10,685 bases of DNA from Nevskiales bacterium (GCA_022616655.1 JAKEEJ010000015.1:1-10685), one strand, 5' to 3'; shown: positions 1-6,820, counted from the stretch's first letter. A program made the numbers and translations. Notes: generated from the sequence alone by a model not told the origin.

Positions 1-203
1 AAAATCACGAAGAACATCGCAACCCGGTAGAACTTGGCGGAAAACCGGAAACGCGCGAGACCCACGTGCACGATGCCGGATTCGTAGGGGTCCAGCGTGG
101 CCGGGGTGTAGCGGGTGCGCTCGCCCAGAATCCAGGACAGGCCCAGCATGGCCACGCACAGGCCCAGGACCAGCGCAATATAAAACGCAAGGCTCCAGAG
201 CAT
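1..203 (-). CDS. nuoA: NADH-quinone oxidoreductase subunit A, N-terminal part (runs off left edge)
   Basis: Small membrane subunit of respiratory complex I (NDH-1), which passes electrons from NADH to quinone while pumping protons across the inner membrane. The 67 visible codons start at an ATG (203-201). They give one hydrophobic segment (about residues 4-26, MLWSLAFYIALVLGLCVAML), then a loop with the PYESG motif (39-43), then the AR.RFSAKFYRVAMFFVI run that opens the second helix. This order of motifs is diagnostic of NuoA/ND3. The rest, including the conserved acidic residue of helix 2, lies outside the window. An in-frame TTG four codons upstream is a possible alternative start; neither start has a clear Shine-Dalgarno sequence. 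The gene is divergent from rlmI and is presumably the first gene of a nuo operon running left. The secG and tRNA-Leu genes often found before nuoA in this class are not seen here. Confidence 0.93.
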   Translation of the reverse strand, partial: MLWSLAFYIALVLGLCVAMLGLSWILGERTRYTPATLDPYESGIVHVGLARFRFSAKFYRVAMFFVI

Positions 204-238
204 GGCGTCGGTCAACGGCGGGAATCAAAGAGGGCAAC

Positions 239-267
239 AGTGTACCGGATGCCATTCGCGAAGACAC
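239..267 (-). promoter_or_regulatory. Possible sigma-70-type promoter for nuoA
   Basis: On the minus strand TACACT (244-239) resembles a -10 box (4 of 6 consensus bases). It lies about 35 nt before the nuoA ATG. With a 17-nt spacer the -35 position (267-262) reads GTGTCT, a poor match (3 of 6). The placement in the only gap before nuoA is sensible, but the sequence evidence is weak. Confidence 0.25.
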
Positions 268-328
268 GCGGGGGCGTGCACCGTGAATGCCCGTGCTACC
301 GTAGCGCCCGCTCCCGGTGTCCCCTGCC

Positions 329-1513
329 ATGCCCATTGCCGAACTGCGCCTGAAACCCCGCGAAGACCGCCGCCTGCGCGCCGGTCATCTGTGGGTATAT
401 TCCAATGAGCTGGACCTGGGCAAGACGCCGTTGACCGGAGTCGCGCCCGGCAGCCTGTGCCGGATTGTGGACGCGCGCGGCAAGCCGCTGGGGCTCGGCT
501 ATGTCAACCCGCGCACGCTGTTGAGCGCCCGGTTGCTCACCGGCAATGCCGAGACCCGCCTGGACGCCGCCTGGTTCGTGCGGCGGATGCAGGCCGCGCT
601 GGCCCTGCGCGCGCGGCTTTACCCGGACCCGTTCTATCGCCTGCTGTACGGCGAATCCGACGGCGTGCCGGGCCTGGTGGTGGACCGTTACGGAGACGTC
701 TGCGTGGCGCAGATCGGCACGGCCGGCATGGAACAGCTCAAGCCCTTCGTCGTCGAAGCCTTGCAACAGGTGTTGAAACCGCGCGGCATTTTCTTCAACA
801 ACGAAATGCCGGTGCGCGAGCAGGAAGGGCTGACGCTCTACACCGAAAGCGTCGGCGAGGTCCCGGACACCGTTGAAATCGAGGAGGGTGGGGTCCGCTT
901 CGAGGTGCCGTTAAAGACCGGCCAGAAAACCGGCTGGTTCTACGATCAGCGGGACAACCGCGACCGGCTGGCGCGCTACGTGGCCGGGAAATCCGTACTG
1001 GACGTGTACAGCTACATCGGCGGCTGGTCGCTGCGCGCGCTGAAGCAGGGTGCGACCGGCGCGACCGCGGTGGACAGTTCGGCGCCGGCGCTGGAACGTG
1101 CCGCTCGCAATGCCGATTTGAATGGGTTCAAGCTCGAAACCATCAAGGGCCAGGCGCTGGACACACTGCGCGAGATGAAAGCGCAACATCGAAAGTTCGA
1201 TGTGGTGGTGGTAGACCCGCCCGCGCTGATCAAGAAGAAAAAGGACCAGGAGGCGGGCAGCGCGCATTACGGTGCGGTCAACCGCGCGGCGATGGAACTG
1301 CTGTCGCCCGACGGCCTTCTGGTGTCCTGCTCCTGTTCGCATCACCTGGAGGCCGAGCAGTTGCAGCGCATCCTGTTGCGTGAATCCCGCGCCGGCGGCC
1401 GCCGCCTGCAGATTCTGGAACAGGGCGGGCCGGGGCCCGACCACCCGGTGCACCCTGCCATACCGGAAACGCGCTATCTCAAGGCGTTTTTCTGCCGGGT
1501 CGTGCAGGGATGA
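329..1513 (+). CDS. rlmI: 23S rRNA m5C1962-type methyltransferase, RlmI family
   Basis: SAM-dependent methyltransferase of the RlmI/YccW family. E. coli RlmI makes 5-methylcytosine at position 1962 of 23S rRNA. The product is 394 aa against 396 in E. coli. An N-terminal PUA-type RNA-binding domain (about residues 1-75, opening LRLKPREDRRLRAGHLWVYS) is followed by a Rossmann-fold domain. The SAM-binding motif is VLDVYSYIGGW (about 223-233), the DPP motif is D296-P297-P298, and the cysteine motif is SCSCS (C334 and C336; the nucleophile is expected here). The conserved GWFYDQRDNR block lies near residue 202, and the end, PETRYLKAFFCRV, is also typical. I chose ATG 329 because homologues begin just before the LRLKP segment; GTG 317 would add four residues. 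Neither start has a Shine-Dalgarno sequence. The gene stands alone, divergent from nuoA, with an inverted repeat after the stop. The exact target base is inferred from the family. Confidence 0.9.
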   Translation: MPIAELRLKPREDRRLRAGHLWVYSNELDLGKTPLTGVAPGSLCRIVDARGKPLGLGYVNPRTLLSARLLTGNAETRLDAAWFVRRMQAALALRARLYPDPFYRLLYGESDGVPGLVVDRYGDVCVAQIGTAGMEQLKPFVVEALQQVLKPRGIFFNNEMPVREQEGLTLYTESVGEVPDTVEIEEGGVRFEVPLKTGQKTGWFYDQRDNRDRLARYVAGKSVLDVYSYIGGWSLRALKQGATGATAVDSSAPALERAARNADLNGFKLETIKGQALDTLREMKAQHRKFDVVVVDPPALIKKKKDQEAGSAHYGAVNRAAMELLSPDGLLVSCSCSHHLEAEQLQRILLRESRAGGRRLQILEQGGPGPDHPVHPAIPETRYLKAFFCRVVQG

Positions 1514-1527
1514 AAAGCAAAAAGATG

Positions 1528-1606
1528 TTTCGCGCAGAGAACGCAGAGGAAAATTAAAGAATTGTGAAATATTTGCCTTTGCGTCCTTTGCGTCTTCTGC
1601 GCGAGA
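1528..1606. repeat. Imperfect inverted repeat between rlmI and lgt
   Basis: A 23-nt left arm (1528-1550) and a 23-nt right arm (1584-1606) are complementary at 19 of 23 positions, with an AT-rich 33-nt spacer between them. Each arm is built from short GCAGAG- or GCGT-type units; the right arm side reads TTTGCGTCCTTTGCG. The composition differs sharply from the flanking genes. The right arm is followed by a T-rich stretch (TAATTTTGTTT, 1607-1617), so the RNA hairpin could stop rlmI transcription. It also looks like a copy of a dispersed intergenic palindrome. Confidence 0.7.
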
Positions 1607-1643
1607 TAATTTTGTTTCTGCCTTCAGGTAAAATCGCGCGCCC

Positions 1644-2477
1644 ATGCTGACTCACCCCGCTTTCGATCCCGTCGCCATCCAGCTTGGCCCTATTGCCATT
1701 CACTGGTACGGGTTGATGTATCTGCTGGGGTTTGCCGGCGCATGGGGGTGGTTAGACCGACGGGGTCGCTCGACACACATGCCGATGGCGCAGGCCGGCG
1801 TTTCCGATCTGCTTTTCTACGGGGCGATGGGCGTGATTCTCGGCGGCCGTCTCGGCTATACGCTGTTCTACAACGTCAGCGGATTCCTCGCAGATCCGCT
1901 GACGCTGTTCCGGATCTGGGAAGGCGGCATGTCTTTTCACGGTGGACTGCTGGGCGTGATTGCCGCCTGCTGGCTGTTTGCGCGCCGGCACAGGCTCGGC
2001 TTTTTCTATGTCATGGATTTCGGAGCGCCGGCGGTGCCGATCGGCCTGCTGGCCGGGCGCATCGGCAATTTCATCAACGGCGAGCTGTGGGGCAAGTTCA
2101 CCGACCTGCCCTGGGGCATGGTGTTCCCCCACGCGGGGCCGGAGCCGCGCCATCCGAGCATGCTGTACGAAGCTTTTCTGGAAGGGGTGGTGCTGTTCGT
2201 GATTCTTGCCTGGTTTTCGCGCAGGCCGCGACCGCGCATGACGGTGTCGGGTCTGTTCCTCGTGCTCTACGCGCTGTTCCGCACGGCGGTGGAATTCGTG
2301 CGAGTGCCCGATGCGCACATCGGTTACCTGGCCGGCGGCTGGCTGACGGTGGGACAGCTGTTGACCGCGCCGATGTTTCTGACCGGCGCGGTGATGCTGG
2401 CTGTAGCGTACGCACGGGAGGCGAGAGCCTGCCTGTCCGGTAGGCAGGGCGGGAGGCGGGAGGCGCAAAAAGCATGA
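1644..2477 (+). CDS. lgt: Phosphatidylglycerol:prolipoprotein diacylglyceryl transferase
   Basis: Inner-membrane enzyme that moves diacylglycerol from phosphatidylglycerol to the lipobox cysteine of prolipoproteins, the first step of lipoprotein maturation. The product is 277 aa (E. coli 291) with about seven hydrophobic segments. The Lgt signature [13 protein letters not shown] is at residues 138-150, the conserved histidine of MSFHGG is H99 (E. coli H103), and the C-terminal block [12 protein letters not shown] (about 212-223) is present. The N-terminus, [20 protein letters not shown], is typical, which supports ATG 1644. No strong ribosome-binding site is visible. The stop overlaps the thyA start by 4 nt (ATGA, 2474-2477), so the two are probably co-transcribed and translationally coupled; the same pair is adjacent in E. 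coli. The last 20 or so residues ([19 protein letters not shown]) look like a non-conserved tail encoded by a small inverted repeat and G-rich tract. Confidence 0.97.
   Translation: MLTHPAFDPVAIQLGPIAIHWYGLMYLLGFAGAWGWLDRRGRSTHMPMAQAGVSDLLFYGAMGVILGGRLGYTLFYNVSGFLADPLTLFRIWEGGMSFHGGLLGVIAACWLFARRHRLGFFYVMDFGAPAVPIGLLAGRIGNFINGELWGKFTDLPWGMVFPHAGPEPRHPSMLYEAFLEGVVLFVILAWFSRRPRPRMTVSGLFLVLYALFRTAVEFVRVPDAHIGYLAGGWLTVGQLLTAPMFLTGAVMLAVAYAREARACLSGRQGGRREAQKA
2428..2448. repeat. Small inverted repeat at the 3' end of lgt
   Basis: Perfect 7-nt arms CCTGCCT (2428-2434) and AGGCAGG (2442-2448) flank a 7-nt centre, GTCCGGT. Two G-T wobble pairs could extend the stem. A G-rich stretch with two GGGAGG copies (2451-2456 and 2458-2463) follows directly; the second lies 10 nt before the thyA ATG and can act as its Shine-Dalgarno sequence. 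The hairpin is inside the lgt frame and accounts for the odd C-terminal tail. Confidence 0.55.
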
Positions 2478-3268
2478 GGCCGTATCTGGACCTGATGCGC
2501 CATGTGCTTGAAAACGGCACGCCCAAATCCGACCGCACCGGTACCGGTACCCGGTCCGTGTTCGGTCATCAGATGCGCTTCAATCTGGCCGAAGGTTTCC
2601 CGGTCGTGACCACCAAGAAGCTGCACCTCAAATCCATCATTCACGAGCTGCTGTGGTTTCTGAAGGGCGAGACCAACACCCGCTACCTCAGGGAGAACGG
2701 CGTCAGCATCTGGGACAAGTGGGCCGATGCGAACGGCGAGCTGGGGCCGGTCTATGGCAAGCAGTGGCGGCGCTGGAGGACGGCGGACGGCCACGAGATA
2801 GACCAGGTGCAACTGCTGCTGGATCAGATCCGCGGCAACCCCGATTCACGCCGTCTGATTGTTTCGGCCTGGAACGTCGGCGAGCTGGACCGGATGGCGC
2901 TGGCCCCCTGCCACGCGTTCTTCCAGTTCTACGTCGTTGATGGAAAACTCTCCTGCCAGCTCTATCAGCGGTCCTGCGACATTTTTCTGGGGGTGCCCTT
3001 CAACATCGCCTCGTATGCGCTGCTGTTGATGATGATGGCGCAGGTCTGCGACCTCGCGGCAGGCGATTTCGTCTGGACCGGTGGCGACTGCCACCTCTAT
3101 ACGAATCATCTTGAGCAGGCCCGCCTTCAGCTCGCGCGCGAACCGCACCCGCTGCCGAAAATGATCCTCAACCCGGCGGTCAAAGACCTGTTCGGTTTTC
3201 GCTACGAAGACTTTGAACTGAGCGGCTACGATCCACACCCCCCCATCAAGGCGCCGGTGGCGGTGTGA
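2474..3268 (+). CDS. thyA: Thymidylate synthase
   Basis: Cytoplasmic homodimeric enzyme that converts dUMP and 5,10-methylenetetrahydrofolate to dTMP and dihydrofolate, the de novo source of thymidylate. The product is 264 aa, the same length as E. coli ThyA. The nucleophile is C146 in [12 protein letters not shown]. The phosphate-binding arginine is R21 in SDRTGTGT. The segment [20 protein letters not shown] carries the dUMP-binding R, S, D and N residues. The C-terminus IKAPVAV is the usual closing lid. The start ATG overlaps the lgt stop, and a GGGAGG sequence lies 10 nt upstream. The gene converges with can across a 39-nt gap where I see no strong terminator. The dihydrofolate it makes is the substrate of FolA, encoded 0.85 kb downstream on the same strand. 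Confidence 0.98.
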   Translation: MRPYLDLMRHVLENGTPKSDRTGTGTRSVFGHQMRFNLAEGFPVVTTKKLHLKSIIHELLWFLKGETNTRYLRENGVSIWDKWADANGELGPVYGKQWRRWRTADGHEIDQVQLLLDQIRGNPDSRRLIVSAWNVGELDRMALAPCHAFFQFYVVDGKLSCQLYQRSCDIFLGVPFNIASYALLLMMMAQVCDLAAGDFVWTGGDCHLYTNHLEQARLQLAREPHPLPKMILNPAVKDLFGFRYEDFELSGYDPHPPIKAPVAV

Positions 3269-3307
3269 AGACCTGAGACGCAAGAACGGCCACAGGCTGT
3301 GAACGAA

Positions 3308-4003
3308 TCAGCGGGAGGGCATTGTTTGGCCCTGTGCGTAATAGGCGCGGCGCATTCGCACGATGGTTTCCACCGCCTTGTGGCGCAGGCCATCCAGTTG
3401 CCGGGTATTGCTGACCGACAGGCCAGAATGTCGCAACCGCCCATCGCCGAGGCGGTAAATCCAGCCGTGCACGGTGAGCGGCTGGCCGCGGCTCCAGGCG
3501 TTGCGCACCGGCACGGAGTGGCAGACGTTGAGTGCCTGCTCAAGCACGTTCAGCTCGCACAGCAGTGCCTCGCGCCGGTGTTCGAGGGGCTCGGCGTCCA
3601 GCAGTTCATCGTGCTGGTCGGCCACCTCGCGAATGTGGCTCAGCCAGGCGTCGGCCACGCCACCCAGCGGCTGGCGGTGCAGCGCGGCGTGCACGCCAGA
3701 ACAGCGGTAGTGACCCACCACCATGATGTGGCGCACGTTGAGCACTTCGAGAGCGAACTGGATGACCGACTGGGCATTGACGTCCGAGTGAGCGACCACG
3801 TTGCCGACGTTGCGATGGACGAACAGTTCGCCCGGTTGCAGGTCCACGATCTCGTTGGCCGGTACGCGGGAATCGGAACAGCCGATCCACAGATACTCCG
3901 GGTTTTGCTGTGAAACAAGCCGCTTGAAGAATTGTGGATCGGCTTCCACGATCCGTTCGGCCCAGCGGGCGTTGCGCAGCAATAGTTCGTGCAGGTCTTC
4001 CAT
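3308..4003 (-). CDS. can: Beta-class carbonic anhydrase
   Basis: Zinc enzyme for reversible hydration of CO2 to bicarbonate, supplying bicarbonate to carboxylases. The product is 231 aa and aligns along its length with E. coli Can. The zinc ligands fall at C42, D44 (motif IGCSDSRVP), H98 and C101 (motif VVGHYRCSGV). The Asp/Arg pair D44-R46 and the PGELFVHRNVGN block are intact. The C-terminal half keeps LCELNVLEQ and the VHGWIY.L.DG segment. The frame is open 25 codons further upstream to an ATG at 4078, but that extension is Arg/Pro-rich and homologues start at the MEDLHELL-like sequence, so ATG 4003 is preferred. I see no clear ribosome-binding site. The gene is monocistronic in this view, convergent with thyA and divergent from folA. 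It does not belong functionally with the folate genes on either side. Confidence 0.96.
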   Translation of the reverse strand: MEDLHELLLRNARWAERIVEADPQFFKRLVSQQNPEYLWIGCSDSRVPANEIVDLQPGELFVHRNVGNVVAHSDVNAQSVIQFALEVLNVRHIMVVGHYRCSGVHAALHRQPLGGVADAWLSHIREVADQHDELLDAEPLEHRREALLCELNVLEQALNVCHSVPVRNAWSRGQPLTVHGWIYRLGDGRLRHSGLSVSNTRQLDGLRHKAVETIVRMRRAYYAQGQTMPSR

Positions 4004-4112
4004 AATGTTGTGTCGGGGGTCGGCGCAAGGTTGACGTCGGGCGCCGGGAAACGCAAGTGCGTAAAGGGTGGATTGCACGGTGATGGTTAACAGGCCCTAG
4101 TAAACTGCGGTC

Positions 4113-4604
4113 ATGGATGGCCGCAGCCTCAGTCTGATTGTGGCGATGGACGAGAACGGCCTGATCGGCCGGAACGGCCAGTTGCCCTGGCGCCTGCCGG
4201 AGGATCTGAAGCACTTCCGCCGCCTGACCCTCGGCAAGACCGTGCTGATGGGACGCCGGACCTTCACTTCACTCGGCAAGCCGTTGACGCAGCGGGACAA
4301 CTGGGTACTGACGCGCGATCCGGCGTTCCATGCGGAGGGATGCCGGGTGTTCACGAGTCTGGAAGCCGCACGGGTGGCCCACACGGAGGGTGAGCTGATG
4401 GTGATCGGCGGAGCGGAGCTGTACCGCCAGACCCTGCCGCTCGCGCGGCGGCTGTACCTGACGCGGGTGCATGCGCGGCTGGACGGCGACGTGCGCTTCC
4501 CGCCGTTTGATGCGGCCGCGTTCACGGAAACGGCCCATACCGACCATCCGGCCGATGCGCGGCACGCGTATCCCTGCAGTTTCATCACGCTGGAGCGGCG
4601 ATGA
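4113..4604 (+). CDS. folA: Dihydrofolate reductase
   Basis: NADPH-dependent reduction of dihydrofolate to tetrahydrofolate, which restores the cofactor consumed by ThyA; target of trimethoprim in this family. The product is 163 aa (E. coli 159). The N-terminal SLIVAMDENGLIGRNGQLPW strand and Met20-type loop, the catalytic acid D31 in LPEDLKHF, the NADPH-binding GKTVLMGRRTFTSLGKPL, and the GGAELY block are all present, followed by the usual C-terminal strands. The start ATG 4113 places the SLIVA strand where it belongs. No Shine-Dalgarno sequence is evident, so initiation may be weak or leaderless. The stop overlaps the start of the Omp85-like gene by 4 nt (ATGA, 4601-4604). The 109-nt gap to the divergent can gene must hold its promoter, but I see no convincing -35/-10 pair there. 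Confidence 0.97.
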   Translation: MDGRSLSLIVAMDENGLIGRNGQLPWRLPEDLKHFRRLTLGKTVLMGRRTFTSLGKPLTQRDNWVLTRDPAFHAEGCRVFTSLEAARVAHTEGELMVIGGAELYRQTLPLARRLYLTRVHARLDGDVRFPPFDAAAFTETAHTDHPADARHAYPCSFITLERR

Positions 4605-5905
4605 AAATCGGGGGACGGGAGTCGGGAGACGGGGGACAGAAGAGCGCCATAATTTTGGCGGCGGCGTTTGGAATTTTCGCAACGGTGGCGGTGGCGCAGG
4701 AGCCGTATCCGGCGATCCGCGAAATCCGTTTCGTCGGCAATGACATCACCCGGCCGGACGTGATGTTGCGCGAGATGGTGATCAAAGTGGGCGATCCTGC
4801 CGATCCCGGCAGGATCGAACGCAGCCGGCAGGGTGTGCTGGACCTGGGTCTGTTCACGGCCGTGGACGTCGTGCAGGAGCCGCTGGAGGACGGCGTACGC
4901 CTGACCTTCACCGTCAAGGAGAAGTTCTACCTCATTCCCATTCCACGCTACGACGTGAACAGCGAGGGCGAAAAATCCTACGGCGCCTCGCTGCGGTGGT
5001 ACAACGTGACCGGCCGCAACCATACCCTGCGGGCCAACTGGACCCGGCGCGAGGAATCGGACGCCAACATCGGCACGACCACCCACTACAGTCTCGGCTA
5101 CGCCATGCCGTTCGCGTTCGATTCGCCGTATTACCTGAGCCTTGATTACGGACACTCGCTTTCGCCCATCACCGATGCGCTGGCCGTTCCCGCACTGGAC
5201 TACACCGAGGCGGTGGACTCATTTTCCATCAGTCTGAGCCGCACCTTCGCGGGGGAAACCGCGAGCCAGGGCTGGACGCTGGGCGGTACTCTTGACTGGA
5301 ACCACCAGCGCACGAGCGGTCCCGTTGCGCCGGAACCGTACGGCATGGCCACGGCGCCGGGTTTTTCCGCCAATTACGGCAACGTCCGTTTCAGGGTGTA
5401 CAGCGAAGAAGGCGTGCGGTACGGCGTACAGCTGTCCAGCGCCAAGGACGGGATCGCCTCCGATTATTCGTTCAACCGGCTCAAGGCCCATTACACCCGC
5501 TATCTGTCCGTGGGCGAAACACCGCATCAGAGCCTGCACCTGATTGCCAACGGCGGTACCTACCACGGCGGACCGGTGCAGCGCACCAGCAGCAGCAACT
5601 TCACGCTCGGCGGTACCAGCCAGTTGCGCGGCTACCCCGGCAGCTTTCTGGAGGGCGACGCGGTGTATTACCTCTCGGCCGAATACCTGCGCCCGGTGCA
5701 CTGGAACTGGCTGCGGCTGCTGGTGGTGGCCGAAGCGGGCAATGTGTTCTCCGATCTTCGCGCGGCCAACCTGGACCGTGTCTATGCCAGCCTCGGATTC
5801 GGGTTGCGAGTAAGGATCACGTTCCTGGTCAACGTGGACGTCGAGGCCGGCATTGCCGTGCCGCTGGACGGCAACGAATTTCGTTTCTTTGCCAGCAAGG
5901 TGTGA
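4601..5905 (+). CDS. Small Omp85/BamA-TamA-like outer-membrane protein with one POTRA domain
   Basis: Predicted outer-membrane beta-barrel of the Omp85 (surface antigen D15) superfamily, 434 aa. Signal peptide: residues 1-32, with hydrophobic core AIILAAAFGIFATVAVA and likely cleavage after A32 (AVA|QEP). One POTRA domain covers about 38-110; it holds IREIRFVGNDITRPDVMLRE and ERSRQGVLDLGLFTAVDV. A beta-strand-rich barrel of about 320 residues follows, with the family loop-6 motif QLRGYPGSF at 341-349. BamA has five POTRA domains and TamA three, so this is neither; the substrate or role is unknown. The last residues, FRFFASKV, lack the usual terminal aromatic. ATG 4601 overlaps folA's stop, with GGAG (4592-4595) 5 nt upstream, so translation is probably coupled to folA. 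The n-region codons are made of G-rich heptamer repeats. It converges with the DUF815 gene. Confidence 0.85.
   Translation: MKIGGRESGDGGQKSAIILAAAFGIFATVAVAQEPYPAIREIRFVGNDITRPDVMLREMVIKVGDPADPGRIERSRQGVLDLGLFTAVDVVQEPLEDGVRLTFTVKEKFYLIPIPRYDVNSEGEKSYGASLRWYNVTGRNHTLRANWTRREESDANIGTTTHYSLGYAMPFAFDSPYYLSLDYGHSLSPITDALAVPALDYTEAVDSFSISLSRTFAGETASQGWTLGGTLDWNHQRTSGPVAPEPYGMATAPGFSANYGNVRFRVYSEEGVRYGVQLSSAKDGIASDYSFNRLKAHYTRYLSVGETPHQSLHLIANGGTYHGGPVQRTSSSNFTLGGTSQLRGYPGSFLEGDAVYYLSAEYLRPVHWNWLRLLVVAEAGNVFSDLRAANLDRVYASLGFGLRVRITFLVNVDVEAGIAVPLDGNEFRFFASKV
4609..4636 (+). repeat. Four tandem G-rich heptamers; G-quadruplex motif
   Basis: Four contiguous 7-nt units, CGGGGGA, CGGGAGT, CGGGAGA and CGGGGGA, start 8 nt after the A of the ATG of the Omp85-like gene. 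The G runs (5, 3, 3, 5) are separated by 2, 4 and 4 nt and so satisfy the usual G3+N1-7 quadruplex pattern (4610-4635) on the mRNA-sense strand. They encode the Gly/Arg/Ser part of the signal-peptide n-region. Seven is not a multiple of three, so gain or loss of one unit would change frame. Confidence 0.8.
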
Positions 5906-5919
5906 GTGGAAATGGTGAT

Positions 5920-6684
5920 TTACGTTCCGTGCGAACCCGCGCAATGGCAGGCAAACTGCATCGCCACGCGGCCGCTGCGCGAGGCGCGCGCCAGCGCCCA
6001 GCGCAGAGCCTCCTGTTGCAGTTCCGTGTTCCAGCGCGTAACTCCGAGACGGCGCAGGTGCCGCCGTACCAGCTCCAGGTACTGATCCTGCGTGAAGGGT
6101 GGGAACGACAGCCACAGGCCAAAGCGCTCGGACAGGGAAATCTTCTCCTCGGTACTTTCGCCCGGATGCAGTTCCCCCTCCACCCAGCGGTACTCCTCGT
6201 TCTCCGCCTTGATTTCCGGCATCAGGTGGCGCCGGTTGGACGTGGCGTAGATCAGCACGTTGTCCGGCGGCGCCTCGATGTCCCCGTCCAGGGCCGCCTT
6301 GAGCGCGGCCAGCCCCGGATCGTTGGCCGCCACTGAAAAATCGTCCACGTACAGCACGAAGCGCTCGGCGTGCTCGCGCAGGGGCCGCACAATCTCCGGC
6401 AACTGCGGCAGATCCTGCGCCGCCACCTCCACCAGACGCAATCCCTTCGGTGCGAACTCCGCCAGCATCGCCTTGACCAGCGAAGACTTGCCAGTGCCGC
6501 GCGCACCGGTCAGCAGCGCGTGATTGGCCGGGCGCCTGCGTACGAACTGCAGGGTGTTCTGCCGCAGGATTTCCTTCTGGGCATCAATCCATAACAGATC
6601 GCGCAGCCGCACCTCGTGCGGGTACTTGACCGGCTCCAGTTCCCCCTTGCGCCAGCGGAAGGCGTTGTACTTACCGGTTTTCAT
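5920..6684 (-). CDS. AAA+ ATPase of the DUF815 family, function unknown
   Basis: A 254-aa P-loop NTPase of the DUF815 family, whose cellular role is not established. Walker A is GARGTGKSS (60-68) and the Walker B-like strand is FVLYVDDFS (acidic D114-D115). A YATSNRRHLMPE segment (sensor-1 type), the SLSERFGLWLSF block and the C-terminal RSGRVAMQF motif follow, all typical of the family. The N-terminus (YNAFRWRKGELEPVKYP) and the LRDLLWIDAQKEILRQNT segment are also characteristic. The start is well supported by an AGGGA Shine-Dalgarno sequence (6695-6691) 6 nt before ATG 6684. No membrane segment is seen, so a cytoplasmic location is likely. The gene is monocistronic in this view, 14 nt from the end of the convergent Omp85-like gene and divergent from the PhnB-like gene. 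The final residues after the RSGR motif (FACHCAGSHGT) are not ones I recognise as conserved. Confidence 0.9.
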   Translation of the reverse strand: MKTGKYNAFRWRKGELEPVKYPHEVRLRDLLWIDAQKEILRQNTLQFVRRRPANHALLTGARGTGKSSLVKAMLAEFAPKGLRLVEVAAQDLPQLPEIVRPLREHAERFVLYVDDFSVAANDPGLAALKAALDGDIEAPPDNVLIYATSNRRHLMPEIKAENEEYRWVEGELHPGESTEEKISLSERFGLWLSFPPFTQDQYLELVRRHLRRLGVTRWNTELQQEALRWALARASRSGRVAMQFACHCAGSHGT

Positions 6685-6706
6685 GGCTGCTCCCTAACAC
6701 TTCAGT

Positions 6707-6719
6707 GACCCTCCGGGTC
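6707..6719. promoter_or_regulatory. Short inverted repeat in a divergent intergenic region
   Basis: Perfect 5-nt arms GACCC and GGGTC flank TCC in the 136-nt gap between the DUF815 and PhnB-like genes. The position would suit a regulator site, but a 5-nt stem in GC-rich DNA is easily due to chance. A clear promoter pair for either gene was not found in this gap. Confidence 0.15.
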
Positions 6720-6809
6720 TCTCGCTGCTGCGGGAAAAACAGTAGCAAAACAATGCCAGAATGGTACCCTGGCGCTGCGGGATGTGCCGCCGCGCGAGGG
6801 GTTCCCCCC

Positions 6810-6816
6810 AGGAGAG
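6810..6816 (+). promoter_or_regulatory. Ribosome-binding site that sets the PhnB-like start
   Basis: AGGAGAG lies 4-6 nt before ATG 6821. It decides between this ATG and one at 6761 that would add 20 Arg/Cys-rich residues unlike the family. The element follows directly after GGGGTTCCCCCC, which could fold into a small hairpin before the site. Confidence 0.8.
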
Positions 6817-6820
6817 CGAC

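Noticed and set aside
204..328. Possible tRNA-Leu or secG remnant upstream of nuoA
   Set aside because: The gap is 125 nt and has no cloverleaf, TTCGA-type T-arm or SecG-like frame; only a short GCTACCGTAGC inverted repeat was seen.
2537..2553. GGTACCGGTACC palindrome near the start of thyA
   Set aside because: It encodes the conserved Thr-Gly-Thr-Gly-Thr of the ThyA active-site loop, so protein constraint and codon choice explain it.
3269..3307. Possible bidirectional terminator between thyA and can
   Set aside because: The only complementarity is CACAG/CTGTG around one base, which cannot form a sound hairpin, and there is no U-run.
4004..4078. A 25-codon N-terminal extension of can
   Set aside because: It is Arg/Pro-rich and absent from the family. 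Without it the zinc ligands take the E. coli numbering.
4073..4103. Possible folA promoter (TTGCAC ... TAGTAA)
   Set aside because: The match to consensus is poor in both boxes and the spacer is 19 nt, too weak to list as a feature.
4097..5155. A 352-codon minus-strand frame opposite folA and the Omp85-like gene, containing a Ser/Pro/Arg stretch
   Set aside because: It is the shadow of two real genes; the Ser-Pro-Arg stretch is simply the complement of the G-rich heptamers.
5219..6115. A 298-codon minus-strand frame opposite the Omp85-like gene
   Set aside because: It overlaps both the Omp85-like gene and the end of the DUF815 gene, and has no recognisable domain.
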